From NCBI RefSeq assembly GCF_021018895.1, contig NC_079371.1, forward strand, positions 8,080,501 through 8,144,500: a stretch of DNA of 64,000 nt. The letters run 5' to 3'. The notes under the pieces are model-generated. The model was given only the letters and a program-made list of their open reading frames with translations. It searched no databases and was not told where the DNA came from. A program made the position numbers and the translations under genes. This stretch comes from Seriola aureovittata. Taxonomy: Eukaryota; Chordata; Actinopteri; Carangiformes; Carangidae. The stretch's first letter is position 1, and each line of letters starts with the position of its first letter. Below, one piece after another: positions 1-48,060 of the stretch.

Positions 1-2406
1 CACAGCACAATTAATCATAAGCTCATTTGATGGTGTAGTTTCCTGGCCAGATCCCATCAGTGATGTTTGTCCCGACTGTTTGCCTTATCACCGCGTCCAT
101 TGAGGCGACAGAGACACTCACACGTCTCCTGGCCAAAGATTAGTTTAAAATAATGGGATTATCGGGTTGATCTGGTCGGTCTGCAGTATATTTGTGTGCT
201 GCCATGAAAAGACAACATTTAGCATTTGAAAACATTTAAAGAACAAAGGAAGGCGGACAAACACAGTTGACTTAGTTTGGCCGCACCCTGATTAAACTGG
301 AGGGTGCTGTGTGTTTGTTGATTACTAAACACGGGACGACTATCAGCTTTAATATTGATATTCAAAACTTTAAAGGTAAAGGACACTATTTCCACAGTAG
401 CCTGTGTAGTTTTTGTTGCTTGAGCTAAAACGACTTCATGTCTTCTTCCATTATAGAATGAAAGAAACAAAAACAAGAAAACTGGTGTGTGAGAATCAGA
501 AAGTATAAATTTCAGTTTCACATTTAAAAAGGCAGAAATAATCATGTTATTCTAAAATTAACCTCTTAATGACAGAAATTCAACACCATGTTATTTGCAT
601 TTCCATGGTACTTAGTTTAGTTCTCTCATGTCATGGCACATGTCATGAAAATGGCTGAGTCGCTCGTACTTGAGAGACTTTGGCCTGCACACAGTTACAC
701 TGTAGTTGTGGAAATCACAAGTCTTTTCTGCATGCTCACTGAACCACTAGTGAACAACGTCTCATCCGCAAGTTGAACTGCCAGGGGCAATCAAGATTCA
801 CTTTATTTGGACAGTAGTTCTTCTTTAATATATCCCTATTTAGTTTTACAGTGTAATGTTCACAAATCAATAGTTTACAGCGCTAATGTAAGGTAGATGC
901 AGGATAAATGCCTCAAAGGGGAATCGTAAAACCAAATTCTTTTTGCAGGGGTATTATTTAGTTAGAAGTCCAAGTTGTAATTTTTCATATGAAAACAGAC
1001 ACCCAATTTAAGAAGTTGTTCTGATCCTATTATACACTAAACAAGCAATGCTGCAACGTGAAGATTAAGGAAGTGTAGCCACTCAATGTTTGACTGCTGG
1101 GAAATACGAATTTTGGTTCCTTAAAATTTCTGTATATTATGAACTTTCTCTGTAGTCTTTGAACCATCTAATCAGCAGGTGGTCAGCAAAGCCTTAGTAC
1201 AAATCCATCTGTGATTAGAAACAGCAGCAGGTCATAGCGATGTTCTCACACACCCTGTTTGAACTGACAGCTCTTATGCTGCTCTTACATAACATCATGA
1301 CTAGGTGGGTTGGGTTAAGTACCTTGCTCAAAAACCATCAAACATACCAGTGTGTCAGCCCAAAGCTTTGAGGGAGAAAACGTTGCAGAGAAACAGCAGA
1401 GAATATTTTGAGAGGATCGGATTTTGTGTGTTGGTGTTGGCACAGGCTGCAACTACCAATTCTTTTCATTATTGATACATCTGCTTATTATTTATTCAAT
1501 TAATTATTTTGTCTTTTATATGTAGGAAAATTGTGAAGGATGCCTATTATAATTTCCCAGAGTCGAACACAGTGTATACAAATAGCTTGTTTTGTCTGAC
1601 CAACTGTACAAAACTTTAAAATACTCAACTGTCACATGTGAGAAAAAGGGCAACAGCAAATCATAACAAGAATTATTGCACCTCGAGCAATAAAGTCTGT
1701 TTTTCTCTAGCAATAAAGTTCACCTCATAATCACAGAATGACTATAATGCATCAGAGGGAGTTTGATTGGATGGTCTGTACTCAAAAATGCGTTTTGCTT
1801 ATTGAGCTTCTCTCTGGAGAATGATGGCCAGTCAGGGTTCAACATGAAACATACAGAGGTGCACACACACTTAGAATAGACTTTTCTTCACATATTTTGC
1901 CCAGAAGTTAAACTTTTGAAACTAAAAATATTTGTATATCCAATGAGTAAGGAGTATATGCAATTTCAAAATGGTTGATATAACCTTTTTTATTATTATT
2001 CGAAGCAGAGATTTTTTTTACATGTCTGTGCGGAATCTTTAAAGCTGCAAGTGTAGATAAAATGCAGTTACTTTTTATAGATTAAGCAAAATTTTACCAG
2101 TGATTGATCATATGCCCAGTAATGAATTTGCTGTATCAGTCAAACTTTGCCAGCTGGTAATTTTAACCATAAACAGTGTCTTAATTACATTTTTTTTTTT
2201 AATTTTTTTAAAACAAATTCATCATATCATGATCAACATATTATCACGTGTCATGATAGATTATTTTGTCCATTTCAGCCACTCCCTCCTGTTATTCAAA
2301 GATCAAGCCATGACTGTAGCTTCCTTTCATCGTGAAGGTTGTGATCTTGTTTTCCCTGCTGCTGCCAAATCTTACACCAAATTATTTTTTGTCTCTTCTG
2401 TCGTAG
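1..2406. other. Upstream flank of slc36a1
   Basis: I see no gene here. The open frames are short, AT-rich and unconvincing. The stretch should hold the transporter's promoter and a non-coding first exon, but no CpG-rich core or clear TATA site stands out. One degenerate teleost repeat is at 1446-1575. Confidence 0.5.
1446..1575 (+). repeat. Teleost interspersed repeat (ATTAATCGATTA-type), copy 1
   Basis: It matches the common fish repeat that begins with ctgcaacta-type sequence and runs through AT-rich TAATT motifs. Related copies lie at 6625-6897, 32195-32370, 41275-41345 and 42140-42215. Confidence 0.6.
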
Positions 2407-2503
2407 GAAGCTGTCAATGCTGGACTCCCTGATCTCCCAGCATTAAGATCCGTTTGGCTGGGAGAGAGAACACCCATCCGTCCACAAAACCACCTGACCC
2501 AAC

Positions 2504-38885
<36,382 letters not shown>

Positions 38886-39621
38886 TGACGTGAAATGACT
38901 CTTGGCAGGTGGAGGTAACCCACCCAGGACATCTAGAAACCATTTTAGGGCACATTTGAATTTTTATCTTCCTTGATTTGCTGCTGTTGGACATGTCGGC
39001 CATATTAGGGTTAATCTGTAAAATTGTTGAAGCAGTATGAAGGTGTAAGGATTCATGGTGCTTGATTTTGTGTTTCATTATGTCACTGCTGTACCACAGC
39101 GTCCTGTAGTACTCTCATTTGATCAAATCCAGCCATTTAGTGCAATCTAACAGTAACATAGTTATGGGAAAAGCTCAATTATTCCTTCAAGTAGGAGATT
39201 GTCATGAAAAGATTTTCAGAATAATGGGTTTTCAGAGGTCTGTTATCATTTTACTGCCTGAATATGTTAATGCTTTTAATGTTTCAGTCAAAAAATCAAA
39301 CTACCTCACAAACTGGTATCAATTCGGTCTTTTAAAACTAACATCCAGATTAGACGCTGTTGCAGAAATTGTGCGGACTTATGACCCTCAGCCCAAACAA
39401 CATCTCTCTTAGACGTTTTCTCCACCTCATTTAAAAAAAAAAAAAAAAAAGAAGAAAAAAAACAACATATTTTCTTGCACTTTGATTTATGCCTTATTCA
39501 GCGAGAGAGCGCACTTCTTCGACAGTAGTTTTAGGCAGCGCATTACATAAACTTTAAATCAAGTAACTGTAACTTAAAAATCAATGTTGCAAAAGTCAAC
39601 AGAGATTTCTTTTTAAACAGT

Positions 39622-40565
39622 GTTGGGTATCGAAATAGTTTGGACTTGGAACCAGTTTGAAAGGAATAAGAACCACAGATTCTTTATGAATTGTGCGTTT
39701 CAATTTCGCTTTATCAAATCCCGACAGTGAGGTTAGTGCCTGCTGCCCGTCGGTCTACATCAGCTACATGTGTCTGAGCAGCTAATACAGAGGAGACCTT
39801 ATCCTCATCATGTAATAATTACTTCATATCTCATAATAACAAGACCTTCATCTTATAATCATAAACACACAAATCTTGTCGTTACTGTATCATTACATTA
39901 CTGTCGTATTAGTTGCAGGACGGGCTGGTTACTTACAAAAGGGAACACAGAGGCTTTACCTGTCTTTGCGTTTTGAGTTCATCAGTGTGATCTTACACAG
40001 CAACGTACAAAACCGCCACATTATCATGAAGTGGCCAATCATAGTACTGAGGTTTTATCAGCTTTGGACTGGTGGATGAAAAACATTAGACAAAAAGTAG
40101 ATCTTTGTGGGTTTGTTTGTGCCTAAATATTACCAACGATTTAGGAGACCTGAAGAGCCTGATAATCAAACTGAACTGTCACTTCATTTTTACTTTATTA
40201 GTTGAACACTGACTCATAAGTCTCGTATCAGACCTGTACCTCTTAATTTCGAGGTCCAGATTTCTCATAATGACGAGCGATGGAACTCGTCGTGAGATAC
40301 GAAGTGGGATACTAGAGAAAAGGTTTTTCTTCGGTGAACTCGTACGAACGAAGCAACAAAATAATAAAACAAAAGGGAGGAGTTTTTACCACAAAATCAA
40401 TTTAACTTATTCATGACAAGATAATTATGTTAAGTTATAATAAAGAGGTTTTTCTTTTTTTTTTACTGTTGCACATATTTTGGTTGCAAACAAGAAACCG
40501 GCTTTGATACGAACCCAAATTGATGAGCACAATGATAATCAATCAAATCCTAACTGATACCCAAT
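39622..40565. mobile_element. Probable DNA transposon remnant with TTGGGTATC ends
   Basis: The left end has gtgttgggtatcg and the right end ctgatacccaatcc, which pair as inverted termini about 940 bases apart. The interior has no open reading frame of note. This would fall in the 3' UTR or flank of slc36a1. Confidence 0.5.
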
Positions 40566-40864
40566 CCATTGAACAAAACAAAAACACAGATTTTTATAAA
40601 CTTAGTTCTTCTGTGTTTATGTGGGACCTCTTCTGTTCATTCTTGTCTTTAAAACTTTTATTTTTTTTATCCACTTGTTTTTTTTTTATGTGTTTTTATG
40701 TTTTAATGTATTTACTAAATTAACGATTCTGTATTTTTGAATAGTTTTTTTTTTTAAATTCAAACAGCATGCATTTTGAAGAGTTACAACTAACTCTCAC
40801 TAACTTTTATTTCAGTTTAATTACAGAGAGACTCTGCATGTAATATAATGTAATATGTATGTAA

Positions 40865-40870
40865 AATAAA
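40865..40870 (+). terminator. Candidate polyadenylation signal for slc36a1
   Basis: AATAAA in a 3' UTR context about 2 kb after the stop; another AATAAA lies at 40439-40444. Either would put a repeat-rich segment in the 3' UTR. No transcript end can be fixed from sequence alone. Confidence 0.3.
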
Positions 40871-41274
40871 ACATGATTAAACCACAAGTTGTAGGTATTC
40901 TAAGATTCATACGATAGACGGTACGTCTGCTTCAGTGGGCAGACACAGGCTAACACATGTACTGTAAGATCATCATCAAGCTTCTGTACTGTTGAATGTC
41001 TCCAGTGTTGATGTGACAGCTTGAGCCTTATGTGTAAAGGATTTGTAACAGCTGTTGGTTTACGTCACAGTTTAAGCTGTGTTTGTGTGTATACACATGT
41101 GAGCATCCGCACAGATGTTTCATCTTATTTTTAATGATTATTCTCCGTCACCTATGGATGGATTCATGTGCTAAAACTGTTTAAATTAGATTTTCTCCAA
41201 ATTTGCTACTGGACACTTTAAGATGATGATGGTGATGATGATTATATTGCTGATGATGATGTGCAGCTGCCCAA

Positions 41275-41345
41275 AGAAGACTAATTTAGTTCATTATTTT
41301 TCAATTAGTCAACCATTTAGTTCATCAGAAAACTAAACAAATGAA
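41275..41345 (+). repeat. Teleost interspersed repeat (ATTAATCGATTA-type), copy 4
   Basis: Short fragment with ttatttttcaattagtcaac. Confidence 0.45.
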
Positions 41346-42139
41346 CATTTTCTTTTTAGCACTCGTTGGTTTCTTTATTCTCTGCTCAGAATAAATAACA
41401 TTCAAAGTGTCCTCATGTGTTTTACTGTCTTTTTCAGGCAGCTGTCAAAACAATTTCTTGTGTCAAAGTACTGGTTCCTCTGAGGGTTAAAGTGAAACAC
41501 AAGAAACATTCATTCGTCTCAGCTCTGGCTGCAGAATTTCCCTCGAGTCACTGGACTGTGCAGAGCTTTTTCTCCACACTCAGCAATAACATGTTCTTTT
41601 ATTTCCCTTTTTACACATCGGAAGCCACAAGTAGCAACAGAAATATATCCAGAGACAGTGTTTCCAGACTGGACGGTCTTTATTAAATTAGGAAGATAAA
41701 AATTACAACTAAATTTAGAGCAGTTTTCAGTTTCCAACAGATTAACGGAGCACTGAGTTCAGCAGCTCAGCTCGACACAATGACTGACAACTGATGACCA
41801 TTTCAGTTTATTATAACTAAGGTGAAACTATTACAGTTAATTAAAAGATTTATCAAAAAGCTAAGATCTGTTCTGCTCTGTAGTAACATTATTCAAATGA
41901 CTTCTGTTGTATTTTTTCATTATTGTAACTGTGGTTTTGATTGTGCTGTTAAAACATAAGAGCAGAGTTGACACTTTCCGCGAATCCAATTCAAAGACAG
42001 TTGAAATCGGAGGCAGTTGTTCATCACCGCAGCTCAACTGCGACGCTAATTCCTCCCTCACTTGTTCCTGTCTTCAGTTTGGTTTGGAGAACAGACCATT
42101 TCACAAATTCTGCTTAAGGAACAACAATTTCACATTTCA

Positions 42140-42215
42140 TTGCTGCAACTTGTGATTATTTTCATTATCAATTACGCTGCCTAGTATTTTCTCGATTAAT
42201 TGATCCAGTTAAGAA
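42140..42215 (+). repeat. Teleost interspersed repeat (ATTAATCGATTA-type), copy 5
   Basis: Contains gattattttcattatcaatt and ttttctcgattaattgatcc, close to the family consensus. Confidence 0.7.
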
Positions 42216-42879
42216 AGAAAATTCAGTTTAATATAATTTATGACAAATGCTTTGATGAAGCTGCATTTAAATATTCAAAGCAGCACTGATCTGCTCCTGA
42301 AATAATTTCTCCACTGCTAAGGTTTCAAAACACCCGATCTTACATGCATCTCTCCCCCTTTTGGTAATTTAAGGATGATGCAAATATGACTGTAATTCCG
42401 TGGTGAAAAAAACAAAAGGTTTGTGGCTCACTTGAAAACACCCAGGATGGGTCGTTTTAAACCTGGTGAAAGTGAAGTCATAATAAACACCTTGTTGTTG
42501 ATTGGGTTGTTACCCGTCCTAATGCAGCGGGATAAATGCATGGAGAGACTCGGCTGTACAGTCACATCCCAGACGCTAATACACTGGAGGAAGGCCACTG
42601 TCCGTTAAATGGCTGTATTTTAATGTTACCAAATGTTCACATGTTCACATGTGGACATTTGTAAATGTGTAAATGCAAATTCTGTGGTTTATTACTTTTA
42701 TATATTACTTGTGTGAATATCAGTGGTGTGTATGTGCAGTATACAACATAACTCCTGGTTGGTATATCATCTTTTAAAATGTAAAGTTAATATTAATTCA
42801 AGTCCAAGAAGAATTAAGCCATTTGAAAAACAAACGTTGACTGATTCATCTATAATGAAAGCTCCATATTTAATAACCA

Positions 42880-43345
42880 ACAGCAACTAAAGTCAGTTCA
42901 CCCCTCTTTTATTCCTCTCTTTTATTTTTGTTATATTTTGTAAGAGTTTATTCCTGATGACAGATTGGATCCTCCGGGGCAGAGATGATGCCAGTCTAAC
43001 AAAAATCTGTGGAGAGATGTTGTGTCAGTCTTCAGAGATGATTCTTTTCAGTTGCTCTTTGTCGGAGGGCGTCTGCTTCTTTACCCTCTGCTTTAAAATA
43101 CTACAAAGTTGTTCTATTGGATTCAAGTCGGGACAGGTTTTGTCAAAAAACAGTTTTCACTTTTTTTCTTCTTTACAAACTCAGATTTTTTTTCACAGTG
43201 TGTTTGGACCTTGAGACTCGGAGTCATTTTTTCATTCAGTATTTGCGTGTCTTGCATTCAGAGTGCCATCTATAATCATCTCCCCTACACCTTTTGCACT
43301 CATGCACACTCCTTCCATGTTTCACAGTCGACACCGCAGTCTGTT
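42880..43345 (-). mobile_element. Tc1/mariner transposase remnant
   Basis: The minus strand encodes CPDLNPIEQLCSILKQR, the conserved region around the last catalytic acid of Tc1/mariner transposases (family form SPDLNPIENLW). It is followed by TPSDKEQLKRIISED and then a stop and frame breaks. It is a decayed pseudogene of a host transposon, with no intact frame. Confidence 0.85.
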
Positions 43346-44235
43346 GCATCTGCCTCAGCAACCTGACGCTCCCTCCGCATCTCAACCTGCGTCTCCAAAT
43401 TGTTCACACACACGATTTTAGCCCTGATTTTACACTCGCAGCGCACTCGGATCGCTCGTTGCTTTGAGGTTGCACATACACTTGTTGTAAAATGGTACAA
43501 TTTTGAATCATTTACCAGTTGTATACTTATATACTTACTTATATACCTTGCTGTCAGCTTTGGGCCTTTAAGGCTTTGGCTGTGTCCACACTTACACATT
43601 TTCATTTTTAACTGCGTTTTAAAATGAATACGAAGGCGAGTGTTTTAGCTTAATGTTATCAGAAATAATCTCCGTCCATACCAACATGCCTGAAAGCTTA
43701 TACCACATTTTCAAGAGTCTCTGTTTTAGAGGTTCGAAGACTCCCGAGTAGCTAAAGTGAAGCATTTTAAAACTAAAATGTGGATTTAATCTTTGTGCTA
43801 GCACTCTGCAGAATGTAAATCCCAGACCAAATTATGGACCGTGGAGTTCAGAGGGCGGAGAGCTGCCTTTTGGACCATCTCTGCTTGGTTTGTATTCTTC
43901 TTCTCCACGTCCCTGAAGTACAAATGCTTTTCAACATTCGCCACACAAACAGCCTGGGTAATCTCACTGGCTGCCTAAATGATACAAATGAGAGGGAGGC
44001 CAATTGGATTGGGATGGGGGAGAAAAACGTCCATTGGGGTTAATTTTCCTCCGTAACGCTGCACTTACGGCCAGCCAGAGATGGAATTTCATTAACCCAT
44101 GTGGGAGCAGGGGAGTCTCTGATGTAGGCCGGTGTATTCAAACAACAGCACCATGCATTTTAGATGAGCTGGTCATTATTGACTGCGTGCATGCCTGCGT
44201 GTAGTGTAGTGAAAAGGGAATGAATATGGAATTGT

Positions 44236-44350
44236 CTGATCGGTCCGGGGCTAGCTGGTTAGCATGCTAACTTTGGTAAGAAAAGAAGTGACAGAAACAG
44301 AAGCAAAATAAGATGCTATGTACGTAAACTTACACATAGCACTTGTGCAA
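44236..44350 (+). repeat. Teleost interspersed repeat, short copy
   Basis: Shares ggggctagctggttagcatg, then gctaacttt and an end with aaacttacacatagca with the copy at 36000-36362. Confidence 0.6.
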
Positions 44351-44463
44351 AATGTATTTCAGTATCATTAGATATTTTCAGGATATTTTTGTTGTTGGTC
44401 AATATGTTTTGCATGTAAAATCTTAATCTGAATAGAAATTAGTAACTAAAGCTGTTAAATAAA

Positions 44464-44575
44464 TGTAGTGGAGTAGAAGCATAAAGTCGGATACGATGAA
44501 AATAAAGTAAAGTACAAGTATTTAAAATTGTGCTCAAGTGCAGCATTTGAGTAAAAGTACTTTCCATCACTGGTG
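44464..44575 (+). repeat. hAT-like MITE (CTCAAGTAC-type), fuller copy
   Basis: Runs from atgtagtggagtagaagca through a tactttccatcactgg end, both typical of this very abundant teleost family. Confidence 0.8.
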
Positions 44576-45239
44576 GATACAGCTAAGCCACATGTTCCAG
44601 CTCCTCCTGGTTCCCCCGACTGTTCTCTGAGGCCAGAAAACTGAGCAAAGCAGATAAACTGGACAAACTTTGGGTGGTTCTACAAGAGCGGTTTGAAAGG
44701 TTTTTATGAAAGTTTTCATTCAATTATTAATTGATCTACTTTCATCCTTTTTTTTTCCTGCAGAGAAACGTGGCTCACCATCGACAGGTTTCTAAAATGA
44801 CGCCATCAGTGAGTAAAAGCAGGAGGCAGAAAATAAATGACCAACAGCTTCACACTGTTACTGTGTGTTTAAGGCTGGTAAATGAATATTGCTGAGGTTC
44901 TGAGTTTGACATGTTTACAGGTTGAGTTTGGGAATCGCTGACAGCTGAAGGTGAAGAGCAGTGTCACAGCTAGCTAGCAAACCTGTAAATAAATAACATT
45001 GTGTTTTTTGCTGCAATGGCATCAGCAGCTTAAAAATACTTTCAAAGTAAAAGAAAAGAGGGATCCCTGAAAGTACAACAAATATCTTTTCCTCCACAGA
45101 CATGTATCCGCAGCAGGTCAACACTAAACCCACCGGCTCATCGCTGAAGCGAGTTGCTGTTATGAGTTTTCGGGCGAACCACTGCTCTTCCACCAGGTAA
45201 ACAATGCCTTGCAAAGCCATTCGCTCTGTCACACAGAAA

Positions 45240-47362
45240 ATGACGGAGGAGCAGACTGATGTTTCGTGTTATTGCTGTAAGCTTAAAACACGCATGAAAC
45301 AGGCGTATAGGAGAGTCTCTTTTCATCATCCTGTGTGGCTAATCAATAATACTGATTAAATCCTGAATTGACAGTTTGTCATGAGGGAAGCTCTGCCTGT
45401 TTACACTGCAGTCGTCTGTAATGAGGCTGTTTGCATTAATGGAGCATATCTGGCAGATATGTTTGGTGTATTGTGAGTAACATGCAGATTTTTTCATACA
45501 TGAATTTAATAACCAGCTCTGAGGGACTTCTGTGCTTCTACCCCGAGCTGTCAGTTAATGTTTATGTGCACGCTACAGGTAATTTCTCTCCACCTTGAGT
45601 ATAACATGACCATGTTACTTACCTCATGCTCACATCTGTGTCTAGTGTTTTGTTTGAAAGCCTACTTGTAAAATAATAACAGCTTCAGGAAGGGGCAAAT
45701 TACAAACTTCTGAGCCTTTGTGTGGTGAGTATTTCATACTCAAAACAGGTCGTCAGCGGATTAATCTGCAGGTGAGTGTTGCGTTGAGTTAGGAGTGAAC
45801 AATACCAGGGTTTCTCCAGGTTAACTGACATTTTTAATAAAAGGTAGATCACAATTAAATACCAGTTTCTGGTCAAAATAGGAATGATAGCTATGAAAAC
45901 TGATTGTTATTTAGAATTATTTATTGAAGTCCATAAATTTATTGACATTTCATATTTCTGTCATTATGTAATTGTTTTTCTACAGTATAGTCATACTATC
46001 TAATATTATCATTAATCATTAATTAAACACTATAAATCTGGATAAGCAGCAGAAAATGAATGTTTGGGTGGATTAACAAATTTGAATATACTACACACAG
46101 CTCCACGACTCGCTCACTGACTCACCTTAGTTCATAGAAATAGTTTTTGAGGAATATTTTATGAAATCACAGAAACTGAAATAGATATAAATGTAAAATA
46201 TCATAGTGCAACACTGACTTGTCCAACCAAGGCCATGGTTTTTCACCTGAAGTGCCTCACCCCAAGCTTTTACAAAATTGAACAGATGCTTGTGTTAAGG
46301 GTTTATCATGGATCCTGCTGTTTCCTTCAGACTGTTGAAAACCTGTTAGACTCTTGTTTTGGATGAAACTGAAATAGTTTGAAGTTCGGAGAGCAGAGAG
46401 CTCTCTCAGCGCTGTCAGGAATATGCAGCTGCACCACCTTTCACTGAGAACAGGGAGATAAGGAGAAGCTTCCCTGTGGACACTCTGCTTAAAGGACTCT
46501 CTGCTCTTATTTCTCATCTTTGGAAAGCTGTTTTCCATTTCAAAACTGAGCGAGCCGAGCTGAGAGGAGAATAATGTGTATTTTCTGTCTAAGAGGATGA
46601 TCAGTTCTTGCCGTGAGCAGTACGGCCAATCACTCCCTAACTGAAAAGCAGCAGCCAGACACAGACGATTTCACTGCTGTTGCAAGATGATTAATGTAAA
46701 AAGTGCATTTCTAATATATGTAATGGTGTTTGTAATTAATTGGTGATGGAATTATTACTTGAATCCTTTCCTTGTATAGAAACACAAGAAAACATTTTCA
46801 ATTCCACATATTTACACTGGAAACTACCCAGTGGAACCAGTCCTCTCTCCACTGAGGAGCTACTGGACATTTTTGGCCCTGTGGGTCAAGAACAACCTTT
46901 AGGGACCAGAATACAATCATTAGCAACTGGACCAGGGACTCGACTGACATGGTAAAAAATAACTTCCATTACCCACTCAACTTCAATATACAGAATTTCT
47001 CTTCTGGTGCTTTGCTATATCAGTGAACTTTGGTTGTAGTAACGCACATAAACTGTCCTCTAATATGTAAAAGGCCTGTGGTGAGACTCACTGCGTCACT
47101 GGGGCTGACTGACGGAGCTTCCTCCTGGTCCAAATACAGCACTCATGAAGCAACAGGTATGGACACCAGCACAGTGAAGCCTCATTCAAAGTATTATTTC
47201 TTCTGATTGGTTGGATAAAGATGCAGCAGGCGTAACTCATGTCATCAAAGTGAAATCTAAAACTGACCTGACTCAGGATCTTGGTGGATACAAAAGTCTG
47301 AACTATGACTCACCCACAGTTTTACAGTTACTCTGAAATATGGCCCGTCAGCAGCATTGTGA
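45240..47362 (+). CDS. Candidate small multi-exon gene, unrecognised product (~149 aa)
   Basis: Hand-built exons: 45240-45276 (ATG), 45412-45472, 45517-45578, 46780-46951, 47074-47156, and tentatively 47328-47362 (TGA). Each junction is GT-AG; donors gtaagc, gtgagt, gtaatt, gtaaaa and gtatgg; phases chain 1-2-1-2-1 with no internal stop. The joined protein is about 149 residues, soluble-looking and Cys-rich at the start (CYCFVCNEAVC), with YPELSVNVYVHATETQ, then STYLHWKLPSG and LSTEELLDIFGPVGQEQ, with no obvious signal peptide or long membrane helix. I do not recognise the family. The acceptor of exon 5 is weak. The end could instead be a read-through of exon 5 with a stop near 47207. AATAAA occurs at 47831-47836, inside a repeat. 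Each exon could be open by chance, but the consistent phases argue for a real gene. Confidence 0.5.
46780..46951 (+). CDS. Longest exon of the unrecognised small gene
   Basis: A 172-base exon between a pyrimidine-rich acceptor (cttgtatag) and donor gtaaaa. It is fully open in phase 1 and encodes NIFNSTYLHWKLPSG then LSTEELLDIFGP and a Gly/Thr-rich end. It is the strongest single piece of evidence for the gene. The flanking 1.2-kb intron (45579-46779) shows nothing else I can name. Confidence 0.5.
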
Positions 47363-47689
47363 GCTTTGACCTCTCAGCTCCCACCGGCTGAGCTGTTACA
47401 CAGCTCTGACTGTGAACTGTGACTAAGGCTGTTTTCACACCTGACCAAAACACTTTAATCCGGAGCCAGGAACTTTTTCTGCAGTTGTTTGGGAAAATCT
47501 GAAGATTTCAAACTGTGAAGTAATGGCAAACACTTGAGCTACCGCCGACAAAACTCAATACCTCCTGATGTGTTTTCACATTAAAAGGCTTCCTATGATG
47601 CAGGTCTTTTAATGTGGAGATTAATTTGTGGTAGTTAAAATCATTCAGGGAACCAGTGGGACATGAGCTCCCCTGAAAACATGATTTGT

Positions 47690-48060
47690 GAAATTTTTGA
47701 CAAGATGTTATACCACATTTGCTATGTATTTCTCTTTTTCTGTATCTTTATGATCATGGATCATGTGTGAAATTAAGTTGTTAGTGATGTATGATTCATA
47801 AATGAGGGTGATTCATCACTTATTCACTGTAATAAAGATACCAGCATGGATGCTCTCTTGCCATCACCATCGAAGCATGGCAGCCATCAGTAAAATGCTC
47901 TTTCTCTCTATCAGCAATAAAGTGTGCTGCTGTTATTACTGAAATAAACAGTGTCTCCACGCCTCCATGGTGCTGAAAGACGCTACTTTTCATCTGTCTT
48001 CTTATTTTTGTTAGTCATATTCTAATTATTATGAATAATGATGAATAAAAACTACATCAA
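47690..48060 (+). mobile_element. Internally deleted copy of a two-copy interspersed element
   Basis: Aligns with 53440-53640 at its left half (tttctgtatctt, atcatgtg, aataaagatac) and with 54190-54345 at its right half (ttattactgaaataaacag, tcttcttat). About 560 bases of the longer copy are absent here. Confidence 0.65.
47831..47836 (+). terminator. Candidate polyadenylation signal of the small gene, repeat-derived
   Basis: AATAAA about 470 bases beyond the tentative stop, with further copies near 47925 and 47943. All lie inside the interspersed repeat at 47690-48060, so the transcript end may be donated by a transposon. Confidence 0.25.

Larger units (their letters stand above)
38886..45239 (+). 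other. 3' flank of slc36a1 to the small gene
   Basis: The segment starts with the transporter's 3' UTR. It then holds an A-run near 39431, a GATGAT tract near 41221, repeat copies, a Tc1/mariner remnant and a MITE, all listed separately. I see no further gene. Confidence 0.55.

Noticed and set aside
42420..42606. Open frame MGRFKPGESEVIINT
   Set aside because: Short, without splice context or recognisable relatives; it lies among transposon remnants.
44764..44808. 45-base segment with a strong acceptor and a gtgagt donor
   Set aside because: It has an ATG near its end but does not join in frame to any downstream candidate exon.
45100..45196. Splice-bounded open stretch beginning MYPQQVNTK
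   Set aside because: Its borders look good, but its exit phase does not fit the exon at 45412; it may be a 5' UTR exon or chance.
44915..45232. Minus-strand open frame starting near the small gene's promoter
   Set aside because: It starts at GTG, crosses AT-rich sequence and has no splice support; it overlaps the leader of the plus-strand candidate.
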